Below, piece by piece: positions 24,907 through 33,766 of a stretch of DNA of 64,000 bases; the first letter of the stretch is position 1, and each line of letters starts with the position of its first letter. A model generated the notes under the pieces. The model did no database searches and was not told the DNA's origin. It saw only the letters and a program-made list of their open reading frames with translations. The position numbers and the translations under genes were made by a program. The stretch is from Roseimicrobium gellanilyticum (GTDB lineage: Bacteria > Verrucomicrobiota > Verrucomicrobiia > Verrucomicrobiales > Verrucomicrobiaceae). The stretch is from positions 1,178,001 through 1,242,000 of the forward strand of contig NZ_QNRR01000001.1 in assembly GCF_003315205.1 (NCBI RefSeq), written 5' to 3'.

Positions 24907-25878
24907 TCAGTCGCTGTCCAGCCACGCTAGCATGCGCGGGCTGTGGCAGTGGGAGTGGCGGTCCGTGAAGGTGGCGGCGACCTCATGGGCCTTCGCGTAT
25001 GTCGGACCTTTCTCGGGACCCAAAATGAATAGGGCTGTGGCCCAAGCGTCCGCTTGCAGGCAGGTGGGTGCCAAGACGGTGACGGTGTGCAGTGCGTGCT
25101 GGGTGGGGCGGCCCGTTGCGGGATCCAGCAGATGATGGTGCGAAGAATCCATGGGGTGGAGGATTCCAGAGGTGGCGAGCGCGTGCCGAGTAAGTCCAAA
25201 GCGGAGTGGAGAGATCAAGGGATGGCAACTCAGTTCCACCCACCAAGGATGAGCATTGGGTTTGCACCCTCGTGCCAGGAATTCACCACCAATTTCCAGC
25301 AGGAAATCATCGATACCGATCTCGCCCAGGTACTGTCCTGCGAGGTCGAGGGCATAACCCTTTCCAATGGAGGAGAGGTCAAGGTGAAGCCTCTCCAGCT
25401 CGTGAGTCAGAGTCCGCTGCGTGGGGCAGAGGTGAATGTGCTGCCAGGGACTCTCGTAGCTTGCACGTTCAGGGAAAGGCTGGCCGGACTGCGGACCGAA
25501 TCCGCAGGCGGAACTGAGCGCACCGAGATTGGGATTGTAGGCCCCTTGCGTCAACTCAGAGAGGTGTAGCGCCTGTTGAAGCACGAAGAGGAACTCCTCA
25601 GGGAGTGTCTGTGGTTTGCCCGGCGGGCAACGATTGATCCGGCTGAGTACTGAGCCGGGATCATAGTGGGACATCTGCGCGATGACGAGGTCGAAGGCAC
25701 GCTGGAGGGCCGCGTGAACGGTCTCATGAGAGCGCCGATTTCCGTCCTGCCAGTGGAGCTTCCAATGCGTGCCCATGGTTTGTCCATGGAGACTGGAAAG
25801 CGTGGCGCCGGACCCGGCGCCACGCATATCTTCTAGACTGATGTCATCTGGCAGGATGGTATGTGCCTCCAGTGGCAT
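24907..25878 (-). CDS. apbE: FAD:protein FMN transferase (ApbE)
   Basis: A 323-residue ApbE-family enzyme that attaches FMN covalently to Thr/Ser of extracytoplasmic proteins. Motifs: 'GQTMGTHWKLHW' near the N-terminus, 'DPGSVLSRIN', 'LDLSSIGKGYALD', 'LLEIGGEFLARG', 'HHLLDPATGRPT' and the metal-binding 'LQADAWATALFILGPEKG'. No signal peptide is obvious at the chosen start, so location is uncertain. It is the last gene of a four-gene - strand operon (PepSY-TM, DUF2271, DUF4198, apbE) with a 22-bp gap from the DUF4198 gene. The operon set is known to co-occur with iron and siderophore loci, suggesting a flavinylated periplasmic electron carrier. Confidence 0.88.
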   Translation of the reverse strand: MPLEAHTILPDDISLEDMRGAGSGATLSSLHGQTMGTHWKLHWQDGNRRSHETVHAALQRAFDLVIAQMSHYDPGSVLSRINRCPPGKPQTLPEEFLFVLQQALHLSELTQGAYNPNLGALSSACGFGPQSGQPFPERASYESPWQHIHLCPTQRTLTHELERLHLDLSSIGKGYALDLAGQYLGEIGIDDFLLEIGGEFLARGCKPNAHPWWVELSCHPLISPLRFGLTRHALATSGILHPMDSSHHHLLDPATGRPTQHALHTVTVLAPTCLQADAWATALFILGPEKGPTYAKAHEVAATFTDRHSHCHSPRMLAWLDSD

Positions 25879-25900
25879 TACGATGCAGTCGAGACAGTGA

Positions 25901-26710
25901 TTACTCCGGGAAGACTTCCAGCGTCAGGGACACCGAGGAGTGCTCTTCCAACTCCACACCCTCGACGGGCTCTGCCGTGCCTTCTACCAGGGCTTCCAGC
26001 CAGTAGCGGCCTGCGGTCGGCCAAGTCACCGAGCATTCACCTCTGGCATTGGTCTTCACCTTGATCTCGCCCACTTCGTTGCGGAAGCGGTCGCCTTCAG
26101 GAACGACGGTGACTTCAAGATCGGAGGCGGGTTTTCCGTTGAGTTGAAAGACCAGTTGAGTGGTCTCTTTGGCAATCAGGTCGTTGGGGTGGCTGTCTTT
26201 GAAGGTCACTTCCAATCCTTTGCCCGTCGGAGCCAGCACTTCCTTACTGGGCTTGCCCAAGGTCACATAGCTGAGGATGGAATAGCCTCCTACGGAGAGA
26301 TGCACGTCTGGCTTCTTATGGATACCCTGCTTGATCATCTCCTCCTTGGTGCCGGTCCAGCTTTTACGTTCTTCTCCCTCGCGCCAGAAGGCCATGTGAC
26401 CGGCACGAACGACACCGACCCGATAGGTGCCTTCCTGCTTCAGCTCGACGTCGAAGGTGGTGCGCATGGCTCCCTTGGAGACGTTATTCAATTCCACTTC
26501 TTTGCCATCCGGGCCAATTGCCGAGAGGGTGTTTGGTTGCAACGGACGATGGTTTACAAAGAAGATGTTGTTCGATGCGCAGGCGTCGAAGGTGACCCAG
26601 ACTTTGTCGCCGGAGAGGACCGTGGACGAAGGCAGAACCCACGTGCGGTGGGCTTGGGCAAGCTGAAGGCCGAAGGCTGCGAGTGTGGCGAACAAGATGG
26701 TTTTTTTCAT
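25901..26710 (-). CDS. DUF4198 domain periplasmic protein
   Basis: A 269-residue exported protein with signal peptide MKKTILFATLAAFGLQLAQA and the family's mature start 'HRTWVLPSSTVLSGDKVWVTFDA'. Two beta-sandwich halves follow; the second holds 'DLEVTVVPEGDRFRNEVGEIKVKTNARGECSVTWPTAGRYWLEA', broken here only for description, which is the typical carbohydrate-binding-like/Ig fold end of DUF4198. The family is related to periplasmic parts of nickel/cobalt uptake systems and often sits beside TonB receptors. Within the ApbE/PepSY operon it may bind or present a metal complex; no direct evidence is visible. Confidence 0.78.
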   Translation of the reverse strand: MKKTILFATLAAFGLQLAQAHRTWVLPSSTVLSGDKVWVTFDACASNNIFFVNHRPLQPNTLSAIGPDGKEVELNNVSKGAMRTTFDVELKQEGTYRVGVVRAGHMAFWREGEERKSWTGTKEEMIKQGIHKKPDVHLSVGGYSILSYVTLGKPSKEVLAPTGKGLEVTFKDSHPNDLIAKETTQLVFQLNGKPASDLEVTVVPEGDRFRNEVGEIKVKTNARGECSVTWPTAGRYWLEALVEGTAEPVEGVELEEHSSVSLTLEVFPE

Positions 26711-26747
26711 GGTAGTTGTGTGGGATTTGGAAGGTTGTGCAGCAGTG

Positions 26748-27266
26748 TCATTTCAGGATGATGGAGCCGAGTTCTCCGGAGCCTTGAACCTTCTCGGCCT
26801 TGAGCGCAGAGCCATCCCAGGTGAAGGGCACGGAGAGGAGTTCCCGGCCGCCCACTTCACGTGAGGCTTCCACCAGAAGCGTGTAAGTGCCGCCGGGCAG
26901 ATTCTGGAAGGCCTTGGTGAGACTGACTTGATGTTTGCCAGCGGGTTTGGTGGGGCTGGCGAGGCCGTCCACGGGCATCTTGAGATCGCGACCGGAGACA
27001 CGCCACCACTTGCGCAGATCCTTGAGCCATTTTTCTCCATGGTCTCCGTGGTCACCTCCGGGACGTGTGGCTTCCACCTGGTACCAGACGAAGAGGTTGC
27101 TGACGAACTTCTTCTGGTCGTTCTCGATCCACGCGGCGACGTAGGGACGATGATACTCCGCCACTTCAAGGCGGGGGATTTCGATCTCAAGCGTGACATC
27201 GGCGGCCGGAGCCGCAAGCGGCGCTCCTGCGAGGGTGAGAACGACAAGTGGAAGGGGGGATTTCAT
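26748..27266 (-). CDS. DUF2271 domain periplasmic protein
   Basis: A 172-residue exported protein with signal peptide MKSPLPLVVLTLAGAPLAAPA. The mature part matches DUF2271: 'YVAAWIENDQKKFVSNLFVWYQ', 'KWLKDLRKWWRVSG' and the end strands 'GGTYTLLVEASREVGGRELLSVPF'. DUF2271 proteins occur next to PepSY-TM and ApbE genes in putative flavin-based iron-reduction loci. I see no canonical flavinylation motif (D-G-x-S/T-G-A-T) in this protein or in the other members of the operon, so the acceptor of FMN is not identified. The gene lies 27 bp after the PepSY-TM gene. Confidence 0.78.
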   Translation of the reverse strand: MKSPLPLVVLTLAGAPLAAPAADVTLEIEIPRLEVAEYHRPYVAAWIENDQKKFVSNLFVWYQVEATRPGGDHGDHGEKWLKDLRKWWRVSGRDLKMPVDGLASPTKPAGKHQVSLTKAFQNLPGGTYTLLVEASREVGGRELLSVPFTWDGSALKAEKVQGSGELGSIILK

Positions 27267-27293
27267 GTAATGGCTTATTTGGAAGACGTGTGA

Positions 27294-27953
27294 TCAGTGG
27301 ATGAAGAACAGCACCAGAATGATGGGCAAAAGCACTCCGAGCAGGACCACCGGCCACGTGGACGGACGACGTCGTGCATGCACCCAAAGCAGACCCAAAC
27401 CCGTGAGGGTAAAGATGAACGCGGCAATGGAGAAAATATCGATAAACCAGCTCCATACTGGACCGGTGTGGCGGCCTTTATGCAGGTCGTTGAGGAAGGA
27501 GATCACGCCTCGCGTAGTGCGCTCATAGGTCACCACGCCACTCGCGCGCTCGATGCTCAGCCATGCGTCTCCCCCCGGGCGCGGGAGGGAGAGGTAGATC
27601 TCGTCTTCGCTCCATTCTGCAGACTTGTTGCGCAGGTTTTCTTCGAATTGGCTGCCGAGATGGGCGGCCAGCTTGCCTGGCAGAGGCTTTTTCACCTCGG
27701 CGGGAGCTTCCTTCGCCTCCTCCTCGGATGCGGCCTGGAGCTGTTCCATATAGGACGCGGGCAGGGTATAGGTCTGTTCCTTGGTGACCGGCTTTGCCGG
27801 AATGTCTGCCGCGTGATTGAGCGTGATTCCCGTGAAGGTGAACAGCAGCATGGACGCCAGGCAGATGGCGGAAGAGACCCAGTGCCACAGGTAGAACTGC
27901 CTCGTGAGGAGGGTTTTGAGCCGTTTTTTGTGAGGTTCCGAAATGCCAGTCAT
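27294..27953 (-). CDS. PepSY-associated membrane protein
   Basis: A 219-residue inner-membrane protein. Its N-terminus 'LLTRQFYLWHWVSSAICLASMLLFTFTGITLNH' is the classic PepSY_TM first helix with a conserved His pair, used for haem or flavin contacts in related reductases. A periplasmic loop includes 'WLSIERASGVVTYERTTRGVISFLNDLHKGRHTG', here in pieces a PepSY-like segment, and two more helices end at 'VLFFIH'. Proteins of this family move electrons across the membrane to periplasmic acceptors. It is the first gene of the operon ending in apbE, and a Fur-like palindrome lies 44 bp before its start. Confidence 0.82.
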   Translation of the reverse strand: MTGISEPHKKRLKTLLTRQFYLWHWVSSAICLASMLLFTFTGITLNHAADIPAKPVTKEQTYTLPASYMEQLQAASEEEAKEAPAEVKKPLPGKLAAHLGSQFEENLRNKSAEWSEDEIYLSLPRPGGDAWLSIERASGVVTYERTTRGVISFLNDLHKGRHTGPVWSWFIDIFSIAAFIFTLTGLGLLWVHARRRPSTWPVVLLGVLLPIILVLFFIH

Positions 27954-27996
27954 GCCGGGAAATCCGAGGAAAGAGAAGGAGGGCTCAAATTGAGTT

Positions 27997-28030
27997 TGAG
28001 ACTAAATCTCAGTAATGCACCGGATGTCAA
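27997..28030 (-). promoter_or_regulatory. Promoter with Fur-like palindrome for the PepSY/ApbE operon
   Basis: TGAGACTAAATCTCA (27997-28011) is a 7-1-7 palindrome matching the Fur form TGATAATNATTATCA at 11 of 14 defined positions. On the - strand, -35 TTGACA (28025-28030) is 17 bp from a -10-like ATTTAG (28002-28007) that lies inside the palindrome. The start codon of the first gene is 44 bp away. Confidence 0.55.
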
Positions 28031-28520
28031 TCGGCATCTTGCTTGGCACCGGGGGACTAAAGACCGTCTGTAGATTGCCGGTCGATGTGGCGTTGTTTCG
28101 ACTCCTCCATGGTTCGGCGACGTTTCCCGCGGGCTGTACCTCCCCATATGAGTGGTGATCAGCCGGAAGAGCGGTCAGGTGAGCTTTTGCCGAGTGAACG
28201 ACTCAATCAGAAATCTTGGAAGACCGCTATTCCGCCAGCGACTTGAGCATCGCACTTGATGCCAGTTGATGAGAATCCGCAAGGTTCCACCACACGTCGC
28301 CGCGGGATACGTGACTGGTTTGTATGGTCGTATCGCATGGCTGGATTCTGTACGATTACCCCAGCGACTTTTCTATTCCGTCTGGAAGTCTATGCACAAA
28401 GTAGTGGTAACATAGGAAGACCACACGGGTATCTGGTGCAAGGATGGGTGAACGCGGAGCAATGCGTGCACACTGTTTCTCATTGCGTGGGTGAGAGCCG
28501 GGTTTTTTGATTGGCCAATC
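28031..28520. other. Intergenic region before the ABC exporter
   Basis: No gene, RNA or repeat is recognised. It separates the divergent PepSY/ApbE operon (- strand) from the ABC exporter (+ strand) and so must hold the exporter promoter. No strong -35/-10 pair stands out by eye. Confidence 0.35.
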
Positions 28521-29270
28521 ATGACCAAGGAATCTGGTAACCCCCTCAGGGTGGAGTGTGTGGTAAAAACCTTTTCGCAAGGAGCCAAGAAAGTGACTGC
28601 CTTGGATGGCGTGTCGCTGGAAGTGAACAAGGGCGAATTTCTCGCCATCATGGGAGCCTCGGGTTCGGGCAAGAGCACCCTCTTGCATGTCATGGCGGGG
28701 CTCACCGACGTGGACGCTGGATCCGTCTCAGTCGAGGGCCAGAACCTGGCTGGCATGAGTGATTCCGCGCTGACTCGTTTTCGCCGGGCCAAAATCGGAA
28801 TGGTCTTTCAGGCATTCAACTTGTTGCCCAGCCTCAGTGCGGAGCAGAACGTTCAACTCCCTGCTCTGGAACTGCCGGATGCGGCAGCTCGCGCCGAACG
28901 TGTGATGCAGCGACTCGGAATTCTGGACAGGCGCATGCATCGACCGGATGCGATGTCTGGCGGCGAGCAGCAGCGGGTTGCGATTGCACGAGCACTCATC
29001 ATGAACCCTGCGATCCTGCTGGCGGATGAACCCACCGGCAGTCTTGATTCCAGAACGGGGCAGGAGCTTTGCAGGCTCTTGCAAACCCTGTGCTGCGAAG
29101 AGGGGCGGACCATCATTTTGGTGACTCATGAGCCTCGTGTGGCCATGTGGGCAGACCGCGTGCTGGTCTTCAAAGATGGGAAAACCCTCTCCCAGTTCAC
29201 CCCAAAGAGTGGCGGCAGCGCGGAAGACGTAGCACTTGCGTATGAACATGCGCTGGAGGTCGGAGCATGA
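28521..29270 (+). CDS. ABC transporter ATP-binding protein (MacB/LolD type)
   Basis: A 249-residue ATPase. The ATG at 28521 is used; a GTG ten codons upstream is possible. Walker A 'GASGSGKST', Q-loop 'MVFQAFNLLPSLSAEQNV' (typical of the MacB/LolD/FtsE group), signature 'MSGGEQQR', Walker B 'ILLADEPTGSLD' and H-loop 'ILVTHEP' are all intact. Its stop overlaps the start of the permease (ATGA), so they form a two-gene transporter. MacB-type systems use ATP to drive conformational work on periplasmic substrates such as lipoproteins or peptides rather than classical import. Confidence 0.9.
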   Translation: MTKESGNPLRVECVVKTFSQGAKKVTALDGVSLEVNKGEFLAIMGASGSGKSTLLHVMAGLTDVDAGSVSVEGQNLAGMSDSALTRFRRAKIGMVFQAFNLLPSLSAEQNVQLPALELPDAAARAERVMQRLGILDRRMHRPDAMSGGEQQRVAIARALIMNPAILLADEPTGSLDSRTGQELCRLLQTLCCEEGRTIILVTHEPRVAMWADRVLVFKDGKTLSQFTPKSGGSAEDVALAYEHALEVGA

Positions 29271-32044
29271 AGGCAGTCTTGTGGATTGTTATCGCGCATC
29301 TACGCGACCACCCTCTGCGGCTGGCACTCACTTCTCTGGCGACGGCCGCAGCTGCTGCCATGGTCATCTGGGTGGTGAGCAGCTACGATGCGCTGCTGGG
29401 TACGTTTGATGAATATGCAAACCTCGCCTTGGGCCGCTATGAGCTGTCCGTGGCTCCCATCAGTCACTTAACCCAAGTCGCGCCCGGGGTGATACCAGCC
29501 CCCGCTCAGAAGTATGTGCCGGAGGAAGCTGTCGAGCTGCTGCGGAGTGATGCGGCGGTGAACGTAGTGGAGCCCCTTTGGGCTGTGCAAGTCGAAGTGG
29601 CATTCCACGAGTCCACGGCACCTGCTTCGAGAAAGGGTTGGCTGCCTGACATGGTTATCGGGACGGAGGGCGCTGCTGCTCCTTTTGACTTGGTCGAGGG
29701 TAGATGGCTCAAGCCTGAAGCCAGCGCAGGCAGCGAAGCAGAAGCCGCGATGAGCGCCTCTGCTGCGAGGGCCTTTGGACTGAAGCCCGGTGACCGGCTG
29801 CTCTTGGGGGCCGGAAGCAGGCAGACAACGATCACCATCGTAGGATTGGTGGATACACCAGATGTGGAGGGGTGGAGTGCTTCCGTGGCCCGTGCCCAGT
29901 CCAGGACACCTGCTATTGGAGGACTCTTCGTTTCAACAGGGCTCTTGGAAAAGGTCACGGGGCAGGGGAGGCGAATCAGCTTTGTGGGTGTGGGCATGAA
30001 ACCTGATGCGGACATCACTTCTTTCCGATTCAGGTGGTCGCCGCAGCTAAGCGCGCTATCCACACCATGCCAGTTTCAGGAGGCGCACGATGTAGAGGAA
30101 GCTCTGGATGAGAGTGCGTCCGCGGAGAATCTGGAGTTCCAAGGGCACATGGCCGCCGTGGTTTCCATGCTCGCGGCGTTGTTCATCATCCTGAGCACAC
30201 TCAACATGGGAGTCACTGAACGCATCCGCCAGCTTGCCATCCTGAGAGCGGTGACATTGACTCGCGGACAGGTTGCCATGCTGGTCATCGTGGAGGCGCT
30301 GATTCTCGGAGCGGTAGGTTTTGTGGTGGGAAGCGTGGTGGGCTGGAGCATGTTGAAAATCGCCGTGGCCAATGCGCCAGAGCTTTTGGAAGATGGTGCG
30401 CGAGTGGGCCGTTTCAGCCTGCTGCTGGCCGCCCTGTGCGCGTTTGGTGGAGCGCTCCTGGCGAGCATCTGGCCTGCGATTCGCGCCATGCGCGTGCGGC
30501 CCATGGATGTCATGGGAGGATTGACGCGACCTTCTCGATGGAATCCATGGCTCACAGTCACAGGACTTGTGCTGTTGCTCCTGTATCCACTGACGTCTCG
30601 TGTGTTTCCTCATGGCGATGACTCACCCATGGTCATGTACATGCTTGTGGGAGTTGCCACCCTGGCGGTGGGATTCATCCTGCTTAGCCCTGCGGCCACC
30701 ATTCTTGTGGATCGATGGCTCAGTCCCGTCCTCGCTGGACTGCTGCGTGTACCGCCGCGCTTGCTGGAGAGCCAGCTTTCTTCAAATATTCTGCGCACGG
30801 TTGCTACGGCAGTTGCCCTTACCGTGGGACTTGGATTGCTTGTGGGCATCCACGTGTGGGGACACACGATGCTTGGAGGATTCATGCCTGGGGCTTGGTG
30901 CCCGGATGCCATGATTTCCTTCCGTCCCGACGGGATTCCAAAGGAGAAGGCACTGGAAGCATCAACGTGGAAGGGTGTGACCACTGCGTTGCCGGTCGTC
31001 GTGGAACAGCCTCGCCTGAAGCAGGACCTGACCAACAGCGCCACACGAGCCACCGTAGTACGCCAGGACAGCGTAGTCATTGTGGGCCTGGACCCAGAGA
31101 AGGCGCTTGGTTCAAGCCATCCTCTTTTTTCATTCCAGTGGGTCAGTGGTAATCCCTCGAGTGCCATCGCCGCCATGAGGGATGGCAGAGGTTGTCTTGT
31201 GCCGGATCACTTCCTCACCGAGACAGGACTGAAGGTGGGAGATTCCTTCGAACTCGTTCCACCAGAGAATCCGGGAGGTGTCGTTTCCTACGTGATCGCG
31301 GGTGCCGTAAAGATGCCGGGCTGGCACTGGCAGACCAAGCCCACCGGCATGCGGACGCGCACCCATCGCGCTGCCGCATTGGTGTTCGCGGACTACGGCA
31401 ATGTGGCTGCCGACTTTCAGTTCCACGGTGCTCCCTACCTCTGGCTGAACTACGACCGCAGTCAGACAGACGTTGAGACTCTCGGATTGTCTGCACAGCA
31501 GCTTCTGGCGAGCACCACGCAGAAGCCAGTAACCGTAGGAGAAGCTTCCCCGGGAGGACCGCACGTGCAGGTCCACGACGTCGAAGAAATACGTTCCATT
31601 GTTCTCTCCCATTCGCGTCAGTGGCTCTGGGTGCTGAGCCGTTTGCCAGTCGTAATCCTGATCATCACCACCGTGGGCGTGCTGAATGCCCTTTTGGCTT
31701 CCGTCCAGGCGCGTCGTTGGGAGTTCGGAGTCCTGCGAGCCATGGGCATCACGCGAGGAGTGCTGGTCCGTCTCATCATTGCCGAAGGCATCCTCATCAG
31801 TCTCGTGGCTTGCCTTCTCAGCCTTGGGTTCGGAATCCTGTCTGGCTGGTGTGGAGCCGGCATGTCCAAGTACATCAGCTTCTTCGGCGGCATGAACACC
31901 GATCTCGTGATTCCGTGGCCCGAGGTGCTTGCCAGCATCTTTGGCGTCATCGTCTTGTCCTCACTGGCCGCTGCATGGCCTGCATTCAGACTCGGAAGCA
32001 CCAAGCCTTTGGAGCTACTACAGCAGGGAAGTGCTTCCTTCTGA
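29267..32044 (+). CDS. FtsX/MacB-like ABC permease, two-module
   Basis: A 925-residue permease of the long FtsX type, with two FtsX domains and a total of about ten helices: an N-terminal anchor helix, a periplasmic domain, three helices at residues ~290-410, a central helix pair, a second periplasmic domain and a last three-helix set ('VVILIITTVGVLNALLASVQ', 'RLIIAEGILISLVACLLSLGFG', 'VLASIFGVIVLSSLAAAWPAF'). FtsX motifs 'RRWEFGVLRAMG' and 'ERIRQLAILRAVTL' appear in both modules. It pairs with the ATPase just upstream. The exported substrate is unknown; lipoprotein or envelope maintenance is a reasonable guess. Confidence 0.85.
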   Translation: MKAVLWIVIAHLRDHPLRLALTSLATAAAAAMVIWVVSSYDALLGTFDEYANLALGRYELSVAPISHLTQVAPGVIPAPAQKYVPEEAVELLRSDAAVNVVEPLWAVQVEVAFHESTAPASRKGWLPDMVIGTEGAAAPFDLVEGRWLKPEASAGSEAEAAMSASAARAFGLKPGDRLLLGAGSRQTTITIVGLVDTPDVEGWSASVARAQSRTPAIGGLFVSTGLLEKVTGQGRRISFVGVGMKPDADITSFRFRWSPQLSALSTPCQFQEAHDVEEALDESASAENLEFQGHMAAVVSMLAALFIILSTLNMGVTERIRQLAILRAVTLTRGQVAMLVIVEALILGAVGFVVGSVVGWSMLKIAVANAPELLEDGARVGRFSLLLAALCAFGGALLASIWPAIRAMRVRPMDVMGGLTRPSRWNPWLTVTGLVLLLLYPLTSRVFPHGDDSPMVMYMLVGVATLAVGFILLSPAATILVDRWLSPVLAGLLRVPPRLLESQLSSNILRTVATAVALTVGLGLLVGIHVWGHTMLGGFMPGAWCPDAMISFRPDGIPKEKALEASTWKGVTTALPVVVEQPRLKQDLTNSATRATVVRQDSVVIVGLDPEKALGSSHPLFSFQWVSGNPSSAIAAMRDGRGCLVPDHFLTETGLKVGDSFELVPPENPGGVVSYVIAGAVKMPGWHWQTKPTGMRTRTHRAAALVFADYGNVAADFQFHGAPYLWLNYDRSQTDVETLGLSAQQLLASTTQKPVTVGEASPGGPHVQVHDVEEIRSIVLSHSRQWLWVLSRLPVVILIITTVGVLNALLASVQARRWEFGVLRAMGITRGVLVRLIIAEGILISLVACLLSLGFGILSGWCGAGMSKYISFFGGMNTDLVIPWPEVLASIFGVIVLSSLAAAWPAFRLGSTKPLELLQQGSASF

Positions 32045-32493
32045 TGACACTCCGCCAGCGCCTTGTTCCGCGGATGGCGGTTGCAGTAGCAGAACGTAAC
32101 AAGCCGCTTCAAAAGGTCGCTGGCGAAAGAGGGCTCCTCCCCTGGCGACAGCGCTTCACCATCCGGGATGGCAAATCGACTCCGCCATCAGGAGTACCAT
32201 CGCGAGAGAGGGGGCATTGAGGCGCTGCTGCACTCTGGGCGAGCTGAACACAAAGTTCCTCAAGGCCCGCGTGCTGTGATCCATTGAATGAACGAATGGC
32301 TTTCCCACCCAAGGGATGCACTCCCGATGGGTAGCGAGGTGCGCCAGATTGCCTTTGCAGTTCCATGGACCTGCAACTTCGTGGCGACCATGCGATGACA
32401 CACAGTCGCAGATTGTGCGAGCAACGGCGCACATTGCATCAGCTACGGTATTACCCGTGAATCGCGAGCGATCTAACCTGCTGATACTCAACA
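32045..32493. other. Intergenic region between FtsX permease and tRNA-Pro
   Basis: No gene is supported; the short frames here look like chance frames. The tRNA on the opposite strand ends at 32494. No strong terminator hairpin with a T-run is visible after the permease. Confidence 0.35.
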
Positions 32494-32570
<77 letters not shown>

Positions 32571-32654
32571 TCATATCTGGCGAGCGGGCATCATGCCTGT
32601 TTGCAGTTGAGGTGCAACAGAAACTTTGAAACCGGCTCAAGTTCCAGGCACAAA

Positions 32655-32682
32655 AAAGCCCCGGGGCGAACCACGGGGCTTT
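32655..32682 (-). terminator. Rho-independent terminator of the pseudopilin gene
   Basis: A perfect 9-bp stem AAAGCCCCG / CGGGGCTTT with a 10-nt loop; read on the - strand, it is followed by six T residues in all. It lies 26 bp past the stop of the pseudopilin gene. Confidence 0.85.
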
Positions 32683-32707
32683 GCAGCGTAAAAAATGGAA
32701 ACGGAGC

Positions 32708-33301
32708 TTACTGCCAGCTCTTCAGGTCGTCGGTCCTGGCTTCGCCGCTGCCAGCATCGTATTTCTTGTCAGCACCAGCGCAATAGATGATGACCGAACC
32801 TGAAATGTCCGAGTCTTCCGAGGAGGCGTAGGGATCTGCGATCTTGCGGTCACCGTTGTAGTCGAAGACAATCGTGTAGCCATTGGTGCCCCAGATATCG
32901 AGCAGACCATCCGTCTGAGAATAGCCGCCAGCTCCCTTTTTGGCGGGAGGGGGTTCGTAGAATCCAATGGAACGGGGATTCTTCGAAGTGTCAGCTCCCG
33001 TGAGGATCTCAATGATGGCGCGACCGTCTTCCGCAGCAGTGTCATAGCCATCGACATTGTCCTCTGCAGGAGGGGGGGAGTCGATGGAAGGAAGGCGATT
33101 GTATTCGGTCTGATAGCTCTTGATGGCGATCTCAAGGCCTTTCATCTGTGCCTTGGCTTGAAGTTCGCGGGCCTTTTTGAGCACGGCCTGTCCTGCGGGG
33201 ACAGCGATGGTGGCCAAGATGGCGATGATGCCGATGACGACCAGCATTTCGATCAAGGTGAATCCCTGCGAGAGCAGAGGAGTGGACTTATGGTGCTTCA
33301 T
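32708..33301 (-). CDS. Type II secretion-like pseudopilin
   Basis: A 197-residue prepilin-like protein. The ATG at 33301 is chosen because it puts the class III signal near the N-terminus: 'LLSQG' followed by the cleaved and methylated Phe in 'FTLIEMLVVIGIIAILATIA'. The mature protein continues with the long amphipathic helix 'ARELQAKAQMKGLEIAIKSYQTEYNRLPS' (shown only in part) and a small C-terminal domain with 'DIWGTNGYTIVFDYNGDRKIADPY', a GspG-like feature. Such pseudopilins are abundant in Verrucomicrobia and Planctomycetes (DUF1559/GspG-like). It is monocistronic, with its own terminator. Confidence 0.85.
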   Translation of the reverse strand: MKHHKSTPLLSQGFTLIEMLVVIGIIAILATIAVPAGQAVLKKARELQAKAQMKGLEIAIKSYQTEYNRLPSIDSPPPAEDNVDGYDTAAEDGRAIIEILTGADTSKNPRSIGFYEPPPAKKGAGGYSQTDGLLDIWGTNGYTIVFDYNGDRKIADPYASSEDSDISGSVIIYCAGADKKYDAGSGEARTDDLKSWQ

Positions 33302-33651
33302 GGAAGGTAGGAACTTGGGGGGATTTGGGCAACGCAGTGGGTTGGGACGGCAGCCCGTCGGATATTTCCAAGAATAGCGGACTTTCGCCAAAACCGTCAA
33401 GATGGTTCGTAGGGTGCCGGGGAGGCGCGGCGGGAACAGGGGGGAGAGTCTGGCGTTCAACCGGAGAGCCTTCCTGCGGATGCCATTGCCGTGAGGTCAA
33501 ACTCGGCGGCACCGTGCAGAGAGCCTCGCCTTGTCGAAGCTTCGCACTAACTCATGCATCTCAATGCAAGGCGTGCCGCTGGTGCAGGAAGGGCGAGGGC
33601 CCTGTCATTCCCTCCGTGATGAGACGGTAATGCAACAATGCCGCAAATGTA
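33302..33651. other. Intergenic region upstream of ppdK and the pseudopilin
   Basis: This is the divergent promoter region of the pseudopilin (-) and ppdK (+). No gene is supported. The ppdK promoter is listed separately. Confidence 0.35.
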
Positions 33652-33679
33652 TTGACAGCCATTTTGAACGAAATACTCT
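33652..33679 (+). promoter_or_regulatory. Putative sigma70 promoter of ppdK
   Basis: A consensus -35 TTGACA (33652-33657) is followed after 16 bp by TACTCT (33674-33679) as a fair -10. The start codon of ppdK is ~88 bp downstream. No other consensus -35 is visible in this gap. Confidence 0.5.
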
Positions 33680-33766
33680 CTGCGAAAATGATCTGCGACT
33701 TCCCTGCGCAGGGCTCATTCACAACAACGCAACACACGTCAAAGTCCGTACTCGGGCAACCAAACC

